Part shown: piece after piece, positions 56,735-64,000 of the stretch
Layout of the letters: each line of letters opens with the position of its first letter
Numbering within the stretch: position 1 is the stretch's first letter
NCBI RefSeq assembly: GCF_022682495.2
Contig: NC_071392.1
Span: 70,702,097 to 70,766,096, forward strand
Direction: 5' to 3'
DNA length: 64,000 nucleotides
DNA from: Desmodus rotundus
Taxonomy: Eukaryota; Chordata; Mammalia; Chiroptera; Phyllostomidae
Program-made: the position numbers and the translations under genes
Notes under the pieces: generated by a model
What the model saw: only the letters and a program-made list of their open reading frames with translations
The model's database searches: none
What the model was told of the DNA's origin: nothing

Positions 56735-57245
56735 ACTACTCTATGACCCAGAATTCCACTCCTAGGTATAAACCAAACAGAAATGCATAATATGTTAAAC
56801 AACTGACATGTTCAAGAATGTTCCAAGAAGCACAAATCAGCCTAAAATTACAAACTGTCCAAATGACTGCATTTTAATAGAATGAGTGAACTACAGTATT
56901 TGAATATAGTAAAATACTATAAAGCAATGAGAATGAGCAAACTATGACTACAAACAATAAACAGCATAGATGATTCTCTCAAATGTAACATTAAGAGAAA
57001 GAAACCACATAGAAGAGAGTAGATACCGATGGTTCCACTCAAAACCTGTCAGAGGTCAGAAGAGCTGTTATCTTTTAGGAGGTGGTAACTTAGAAGGAAA
57101 CAAGAAGAACTTTGGTGTTCTGGAAATGTCCTCTCTTTTGATTTGCTGTTAACATGAGTGCTATAACTTTGTGAAAATTCATCAAGCTCTATACTTATGA
57201 TTTCTGCACATTTCTTTGTGTATATTATTCTTCAATAAAAGGTTA
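56735..57245 (+). mobile_element. old L1ME-type 3' region
   Basis: CTATGACCCAGAATTCCACT, TACTATAAAGCAATGAGAAT, CACTCAAAACCTGTC, and GAAAATTCATCAAGCTCTAT with TTCTTCAATAAAA are the terminal blocks of an old L1. It is in the NDUFA5 intron and highly diverged. Confidence 0.75.
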
Positions 57246-57574
57246 TTTTAAAAAAAGAAATGCTAATACAGTACCTAGAAGATCCAATGACATATTTATT
57301 TTCCAGTAGACTGAGTTTTTGATAGCCAAAAACCATGTCCTATACATACACATATGTTAATATATATAAATAGGGTGGAGGTTTTGGGCCCATAAATGAA
57401 ATAAAAAAGAGGGAGGAAAAAAAGATATTCTCCACAGGAATTGGCATGCTACTGCCTCAAGGCATCTGCTGGCTGACCCAGTGCATCTGCATGGCTTGTT
57501 GTTCCTTCACTTCTATCCAAGTCTTCCCTTGTATATCATCTCCTTAGGGAGGACCACGTGTATTGTGGTAAACT

Positions 57575-58025
57575 GAGTAATGCTCTACAGGTTGTACCTG
57601 AACTAATCCCTGGAACCTGTGAATGTTACCTTAGATGGCAAAACTTTTTAGGTATGATTAAGAATCTTGAGATCAGGAGATTTTCCTAGATTATCTGAGT
57701 GAGCCCTCAATATAATTAGAAGTGTCCTTGTAAGACAAAGGCAGAGGTAAATTACACATAGAAGAGGAGAAAGTAATATGACAGAGCTTGGAGTGATGCA
57801 GCCACAAGCCAAGGACTGCCAAACACCACCAAAACTGGCAGAGGCAAGAAATGAATTCTACCCTAGAGCCTCCAAAGGGAACACAACCCTGCCAACACCT
57901 TCATTTGGGCCTCTGATACTGATTTTAGACTTTTGGCTTCCAGAAAGGTAAGAGAATAAATTTCTATTGTTTAAAGTGACCAAGTTTGTGCTCATTTGTT
58001 ACAGCAGGCACAGGAAACTAATACA
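57575..58025 (+). mobile_element. MLT1-type MaLR LTR
   Basis: Blocks AACCTGTGAATGTTACCTTA, GGATTATTGGTC-like leader, CTAGATTATCTGAGTGAGCC, TGGAGTGATGCAGCCACAAG, CCAACACCTTCATTTGGG and AACTAATACATATTA. Same family as the LTR at 33962. Confidence 0.9.
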
Positions 58026-58559
58026 TATTATAATATCCCTCATTACCCTGGAACAAAATCTTCCTCCTTTTTAAATTTTCCTTCGCTACATTTACTATTT
58101 TCTGACATACTATGTAATGTACTTCTTTATTCACTTACTTATTTTATTTATTTATTTAATTTTGTTTCCCATCATTAATGAGAAAGCATGGATTTTGATG
58201 TTTGGTTCACTGTCATGTAAGCACTAGCTTTCATGCCTAGAACAACATGTGGCATACAACCAGCATTCAGTGTGTCTTGAATAAATGAAGATTAGATATA
58301 AAGGAAAGGGGGAAGAGCAGATGAATATGTTTGAGAAAGATTGTTTAATTCAGAATTAACTGAGCTATGAAGCCAAAAAAAAACCAAAAGAGGGAAGCTA
58401 GTCACTGTTATAAAAGACCCAGCAGGGTGAAGGGTCTCTTCAAATCCAAAGAATGTTCAATAATATTTTTAACTCAAGAAAAGTCAGTGTTAGAAAAACA
58501 ACTCAAAATTTGTCTTACTGAAGGTAAGTTAATAATGTGACTTGTATTTACCAATGGCA

Positions 58560-58820
58560 TAATGCCATTAAGCTAAACAAGGTACCATGTACTGAATGCT
58601 CAGTATATGCTTGCAACTGTGTTAAGCACTTCACATAAATCACCTCCTTTGGTCCTAACTATAAATGTTCAAGATAGGTATTAGTACCTCTAAGTTATAG
58701 ATAAGGTGCTTGAGACAGAGAAATGGGCAATATGCCAACAGTAATTTAGCAAATAAGTATTAGAACTGAGATGAAAACTTCAGACAGGCTACAAACCAGT
58801 GCCTTATAACAATGCTATCT
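58560..58820 (+). mobile_element. MIR-type SINE
   Basis: GTACTGAATGCTCAGTATAT, TGTGTTAAGCACTTCACATA, TTCAAGATAGGTATTAGTAC and TAGAACTGAGATGAAAAC are typical of MIR. Confidence 0.75.
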
Positions 58821-59014
58821 CCATCCCCCTAGATTAATCTGAAAAAATATTTTTTATTTCTATTTTAGATACTTTGTAATCATTAATAATATTCACTAAA
58901 ACTCTGTGTAGCTCTAAGGGGGGTTAAAAATCTGTGATAATTTAACCAAAAACAGGAATCAGCAATATAACTATTATGAAGTCTAAAGGGTTGTTAAAAA
59001 CTATTTTTTTTTAG

Positions 59015-59490
59015 CCTTTTGGATAAACAAACATTTCTGAGAGACCTTATATAAGTGCTAGGTACTACTCTAAATTCTTGGGATACAAGATGGATGCAAT
59101 CATCATTCATTAGTAGCTTACATACTAGCAGAGGAGACATAAATGAAACACAATAAAGTGTGACAGGCACATTATAAGCACAGAAGCTGTCAATCTTTAC
59201 TTAGGGATGTAAGAAAAGATTTCACAGAAAAGGTAATGGATCTTGAGGACTGAGTAAGAACTGCCAGATAGATAAGAGAAAGGCATTCCAGGGAGAGGGG
59301 GGAAAAAAGAACACAAAAATAAAATTGCATGGAATTCACATAACTGTCAGCACATAACTGTCAGCAGTTCGGTATATTGCTGAATAGGAACAAAATAGGT
59401 ACAAAATAGGAAATGGTAAGATTGGGAAGATAACCTAGAGCCAGACCTTGGGGAGCCTTCCATCCATGTTAAGAACTTTATTATGTAAGC
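59015..59490 (+). mobile_element. ancient interspersed repeat, second copy
   Basis: AGGCATTCCAGGGAGAGGG, CTTACATACTAGCAGAGGAG and CAGACCTTGGGGAGCCTTCC belong to the same unassigned family as 598-960. Confidence 0.55.
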
Positions 59491-60168
59491 CAGTGGTTCC
59501 TAATCCTGGCTGTATATCAGTCATGTAGATAAAGATAGCTAGGTGAGTTTCATACCACCAGCTCAGCATAAATCTATAAACTCAGTCTTTGAAAAACACT
59601 GGACAGGAAACCACAGTAAAGTTTTTAAGCTTTGACAGCATGATTTACATACTGAAAAAAAAAAAATCACTCTATTAGCAGTATAGGACATATAATGATG
59701 TGGAATGGAACTATACATAGACCAATCAGTTAAAAGGCAATTGAAATAGCACAGGTCAGAGAAAAGAATTTTAGGACTGTTAAGTGCAAGTAATGGCAAT
59801 GAACTATTTTTCATTTGACACTGCTGTGAGATAATAGAGAAAAAGGGCAAAAGTAAAGAAAAATATAAAAATAGTTTTCTTTTTCTTTTAAAATAGAAAC
59901 AAGTTAAATACATTTCAAGGGTATCTGAGAAGGAAATGCACTTGATCTTATTCTTTTACACCAGTATTTAATAGGCCCTTGCTCGCAGAAAGCACTAAGT
60001 AAACAGGAGTTTGATAAATGAAAGGGAAAAAGGATGAAAGCATGGAAAAAGGAGAATACAAATAAGAAGAAAGTGTAGAATATGCAAAAAAAAAACAACA
60101 ACTGAATTTTGTTAAAGTTTCACTGGATACCATAAATCCAAGAAAAAAAAATTAAATCAGGTACTTAC
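59491..60168. other. NDUFA5 intron, nothing recognised
   Basis: Intron sequence between an old repeat and exon 3. Minus-strand ORFs at 59563-60133 are rich in Phe and Ser from A/T runs and are not credible genes. Confidence 0.5.
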
Positions 60169-60285
60169 CGCTTTAACCATATCCAGCCTCTCATTTGTAA
60201 TCTGTTCTGTGTACTTTCTATAGGCTGCATTTTTAGGGATTTGCTCAAGAACATCAAGAATTTTTGTGTACAATATTTTTAGCCT
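60169..60285 (-). CDS. NDUFA5: NDUFA5 exon 3
   Basis: 117 nt, 39 codons, phase 0 at both ends. Acceptor TTTTTTCAG before AGGCTAAAA; donor AAAGCG then GTAAG. The peptide [20 protein letters not shown] continues [19 protein letters not shown], the conserved first helical hairpin of NDUFA5, containing the family's IPxNAxYRxxTE signature. Its codon usage and conservation are those of a functional gene. Confidence 0.97.
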
Positions 60286-60289
60286 CTGA

Positions 60290-61090
60290 AAAAACAAATC
60301 ATACAAATTTCCATTTCAAAATACCACCAAACATTAAATGGAAAACTTTAAAAACTCTCACAGGTTTAAAAGAAATAAAACAAAACTGTTTTTTAAAAAA
60401 AGCATTTAACTTTTGCCGTAATTTCTTCATGTCTATGCCATATCTCTTTTACAATTTAGGAAAAATAAACTTTTCCTTATTGTTTCTTTAATTTTTATTT
60501 GAAATTTGCTTAATTGTATAAAATCAATAGGCATACACACATACACGTAAACAAACTAACCCTAAGGACCTGTAAGAATCATTTTACTTAAAAAGGGATC
60601 TGCATATTTAGACATCATTTTTATATTTGAATATGATATTACATAACAGAGAGTATTTTACTACACTAATATGGAGCCTCTCACAAAGAACATATAATCT
60701 GAATTGTGTGGGGTTTTTTAGCCACATTTCTTCTTAATTTTAGCAAAAGGTATGACAAAAGAAAGGACTCTTAAGAGACTTGAGTTTTAAAATGAGGTTA
60801 TTAATATATCTCTTTCATAGTGTATTGTATAACTTACAACAGTACCTGGCACTCATTAGGTTTCATTAAATGTTAGCATTCTTACTCCATGGGGGGGAAG
60901 TCACTTCAGCAGGTATCAGAGAAGGGGTCACAGAAAAGGCAGCAATGCAGATAGACCTGGAGGGATGGTAGGACTTGGACAACTAACGATGTTGAAAAGG
61001 CTATTTTACACACAGACTACATATATAGGATTGAATGATAGAAAATACAGGGAACATAAAGTAATCAGTATATAGTTCTATTTTCCTTGA
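60290..61090. other. NDUFA5 intron 2, nothing recognised
   Basis: Intron sequence upstream of exon 3. No named repeat or exon found. Exons 1-2 are expected to lie beyond 64000. Confidence 0.5.
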
Positions 61091-61093
61091 TCT

Positions 61094-61300
61094 GTGTTGT
61101 CCAATGGAGTAGCCACCAGCCAAAAATGGTAGTTGAGCAGTTCAAATGTGGCTAGTCAGAACAGAGATGTGGTAGAAGTGTAAATACACACTGAACTTTG
61201 AATACTTAGTATGAAAAAAAGGCTACAAAATATCAATTTTCATATTAATCATATATTGAAATAATATTCTCCATATGTTAGATAAAATAAATTTACCTTA
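61094..61300 (+). mobile_element. ancient MER-type DNA element
   Basis: TGTGTTGTCCAATGGAGTAG, CAAATGTGGCTAGTCAGAAC, AGAAGTGTAAATACACACTG, and ATACTTAGTATGAAAAAAAG match a palindromic mammalian element with GTAGCCAC ends. Only one end is preserved. Confidence 0.6.
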
Positions 61301-61804
61301 TTTTTATTGACCCCTAGAAAATGACCCCTAGAAAATAACAAGTATGTCTTACATTTATGACTTGTATTTTTATAGGACAGCACATGGATACAATATAGGA
61401 CACATAGGAAATTCTTAGAAGGTAAGGCTGGAGAAAAAGATTTTAAGTGGTTTGGCATGCCAAGTTAATGCATTTGAGTTTTATTCTGTGGGCAATAAAA
61501 AGATTTAGGGATGGTTTATGATTAGATCTGTCCTTCCAGAAAATAATCTGGCAGTAGTGAGTAAAAAGGATCAAATGAAGGAACAAGCAGAAAGGCCAGT
61601 AGCAAGGTTGCTGCAATTCTCTAAACAAGCGCAAGAGACTTAAGTGTGGTAGTAACAGCAGGGAAAGGAGAGGTGAGACTGGAGAGGTGTTAAGAGAAAA
61701 AGATCAACAGAACTCATGACTGGAATGAACTTGAAGATGTAAGAGAAGTGTCTACTATGATGTCCAAATTCCCAGCCTGGGAAGTAATAAGACTCTGATA
61801 ATTC

Positions 61805-61990
61805 TCAAGGAAAATGGGGACAGACTCATAGATGGAAAGAAGGATGACAGCTAGTAGGGGGGAGGCAGGTGAGGGATTGAGCAAATAGGACTCATGGACG
61901 CCGACAACAGTATGGTGATTGCTGAGGGGAGAGGGGTATAAGGGGACTAAATGGTAATGGAAAAAATTACAAGATTAAATTTTAAAAAAA
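61805..61990 (+). mobile_element. truncated bat L1 3' end
   Basis: CAGACTCATAGATGGAAAGA, a G-rich tract, then GGTATAAGGGGACTAAATGG and an A-rich tail. Close relative of the L1 end at 30900-31228. Confidence 0.85.
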
Positions 61991-63324
61991 AGAAAAATAG
62001 AATCCACAGTGCATGAAACATTTAGAAATGAAAAACCATGACTTCAGTTTTTGAGTCTAAACTGTAATGAATCTGTAATGAATCTAAAGTCATTATGAAC
62101 TCATAATGAGTACATGACGGTCATGCAACATTTACTGAGCACACACCATGTGCCAGTCATAGTACTAGCAGAGAACAGAATAACAAAAAATTGCGGGCTT
62201 CATGAAAACCTACATTCGAAATAGAGACAGGGAAAAAACAAGATTCAGTTTATTGACTAGTGAGATAGAGGGCCATAGTAAGGACTCTTTATTACAGTGA
62301 ATACCACAGGAGGGTTTTGAGGAAAAGTGTCACATGTCTTAACTTACATTTTAGCAGGCTGATTCTACTGTGGTTGAAAAATGACCAAACTGAGTCAGTG
62401 ACAAACAGGCAGAGGCCATTAGAAAGCAAATGCAATTATCTTTAGCAGTGGTGATGGTGGCTGAAAACAGGTTAGTAGCACAGGTGGTGGTGAGTGGTCA
62501 AAATAGGAATATATTTTGAAGGCAAAACAGGATTTACTGAAGTACCAAACGTGGTTTGTGACAGAAAAAAGAAATTAAAGATGATTTCAAAGTTTTTGAC
62601 CTAAGTGGTTGGACAAATGGAACTACCATTCACTGAGATAAGTAAGCCTATGAGAGGAGCAGGTTTTAAGGAGATCAGGAACCCAATTTTGGACATGTTA
62701 AGTTTGAGTTGCCTGCTTGACATCCAAGTGAAGATGTCCACTAAGCAATGAAATACACAACATTCTCACAAAGGGAGAGGTCAGTGCTTGATATGGAAAT
62801 CTAAGAGCTATTAGTGTATAGGGTAGTACTTAAAACCACTAAACTAAATCCAGACACCACGAGAGAGCAAAAAAAAGTAGAGAAAGGGTCAAAAAACTAA
62901 GTCTTAGAACACCAAAATTTAGAAGTGGGAATATAAGGAATAACCAAAAAGGGAAAATGGAAAAAGAGCAGGGGTAAAAACAGGGCGAGTCCTGAAGCAC
63001 AGAATAAAAAGTGCTTGAGGGAGAAGATGCCACATGTGTCAAATGCTGCCACTGGGTCAAGTAAGATGAGAAATGTGAGATGACCACTGAATTTAGCAGT
63101 AGCAAGAGCATGGTGACTTTGAAAAGAAAAGAGCACTATGGCCAAGCCTGACTGGAGTGTGTTCAAAGGGGAATAAGAGAAATTGGATAGTATGGGCATT
63201 TTACTGAGAACAATGCTAATTCTCATAAAGTGGTATATGCTTCCATTTACTTGCGTCTTCTTCCATTTTTCTTCACTGTCTTCTAATTGTCTCAATACAG
63301 GTCTTTTACCTCCTTGGTTATATT

Positions 63325-63590
63325 TATGATGGCTGCAGGAGGGGAGGGGAGCTGGGGGGCTGGGTGGAAAAGGTGAAGCGATTGACAAGTACAGATGGGT
63401 AGTCACAGAATAGTCACACATAGGAAATACCATAGGTATGGTGCCAGGCAGGCACCGGATATATCAGGAGGAACACTTTGTAAAGCATATGACTGTCTAA
63501 CCCCTAAGCTGCACACCAGAAATTAATAAAAAATAATACTGACTGTAAACTGTAACTCAATTTTTTTATTGTGAAATAAAATTTTAAAAA
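63325..63590 (+). mobile_element. truncated L1-type 3' end
   Basis: GGAGGGGAGGGGAGCTGGGG, then GTGAAGCGATTGACAAGTAC, AACACTTTGTAAAGCATATG and TGTAAACTGTAACTCAATTT with an A-rich end. It is an L1 3' UTR of a different subfamily, inserted in the ancient repeat. Confidence 0.75.
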
Positions 63591-64000
63591 TTGGGAACTG
63601 TTGAGTACAGATAACAAGTTATCTGTAAAGGGAAGGAGAACAATAGTGTGGTAATTGGAGGGAGAAAAAGGATCGAAGGAGGAATTTTTGTTTTGAGGGG
63701 TTTTTTTTGTTTGTTTTTTAAAGATGGAAGCGCATCAACACTGAAGGGAAAGACCTACTAACAAGGAAAAGTGATGACAAATGAGGCAAATGCTAGAGCG
63801 ATACCTTTGGTAAGCCTAAGTGGAATCTCGGGCACCGAGGCAGACGACGGGAGGCAGGGGAAAAGGTGAAAAATTAAGATACAGATTTGGGAGGACACTA
63901 ACAGATGTACCAGTGAAGCCACGAGAACTGTCACAAAAATGGTCCACAAGAAAAGTGGCTGAAGAAAAAGGTAATGACAAAAAGACATAAATGTGGCACC

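Larger units (their letters stand above)
53280..60285 (-). other. NDUFA5: NDUFA5 gene, 3' part
   Basis: Three coding exons on the minus strand, 60169-60285, 56061-56126 and 53280-53381, lengths 117, 66 and 102 nt, all phase 0 with GT-AG introns. The product is a nuclear-encoded, matrix-side complex I subunit. Multi-exon structure with introns of 4.0 and 2.7 kb and intact splice sites shows this is the functional gene and not a processed copy. No sequence for the first 22 residues was found up to position 64000. Confidence 0.95.
61440..63960 (+). mobile_element. ancient interspersed repeat, long copy
   Basis: Large copy split by L1 ends at 61805-61990 and 63325-63590. Typical blocks: GGAGGGTTTTGAGGAAAAGT, AATTTTGGACATGTTAAGTT, TGACATCCAAGTGAAGATGT, TGTGTCAAATGCTGCCACTG and GGTCAAGTAAGATGAGAAAT. 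The minus-strand 178-codon ORF at 62897-63433 is antisense to it. Family name not assigned. Confidence 0.6.

Noticed and set aside
62897..63433. 178-codon minus-strand ORF
   Set aside because: It spans the antisense strand of an ancient repeat and crosses the border of an inserted L1 3' end, so it cannot be an old gene.

Overview
This is a mammalian nuclear DNA window, most likely from a bat. The protein-coding exons are clear orthologues of mammalian IQUB and NDUFA5. The repeats are bat-like: tRNA-derived Ves-type SINEs opening with CCCTGGC-type heads; L1 copies ending in AACTGTAATTGAACAACAAT plus an A tail; half-L1 (HAL1) elements; a mariner; and short hAT and TA-target MITE-like elements. 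I cannot name the species.

Layout. Both genes run on the minus strand. IQUB occupies about 1.4-45 kb. Coding exons 2-7 are present (38801-39209, 36419-36553, 32713-32871, 32454-32626, 31966-32121, 1418-1628) and join in frame to give residues 1-414. The remaining C-terminal exons lie left of the window. A CpG-rich block at about 44.7-45.15 kb, with GC boxes and an X-box-like site, is the probable IQUB promoter. NDUFA5 contributes its last three coding exons (60169-60285, 56061-56126, 53280-53381), which encode 94 residues through the stop. That fits a 116-residue protein whose first 22 residues lie right of the window. About 8 kb of intergenic sequence separates the NDUFA5 stop from the IQUB promoter.

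Most of the window is transposable elements. The 30-kb IQUB intron between exons 7 and 6 is a deep nest. An old L1 (10.5-13.9 kb) holds a young HAL1-like element (10818-12679, with a continuous 220-codon ORF1) and a truncated L1. A second L1 (L1-A, 13.9-28.0 kb) was split by a nearly full-length L1 (L1-B, 15237-22553), by a HAL1 copy with an inverted 5' half (25838-26840) and by a 209-bp TA-flanked MITE-like element (27314-27522). An L1M follows, split by an internally deleted mariner (28494-29174). Two related solo LTRs, each with its own perfect 6-bp target duplication, sit in IQUB intron 1 (40745-41550) and between the genes (50714-51571).

The two genes do not form a functional unit. IQUB is a motile cilium and sperm flagellum radial-spoke-associated protein. 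NDUFA5 is an accessory subunit of mitochondrial complex I. Nearly all long ORFs outside the exons are fragments or antisense shadows of L1 and other repeats. The points most worth a second look are the HAL1-like element with an in-frame ORF1 deletion, the tandem ~360-bp pyrimidine-rich units in the L1-B 5' UTR, the insertion order of the nest, and the X-box at the IQUB promoter.
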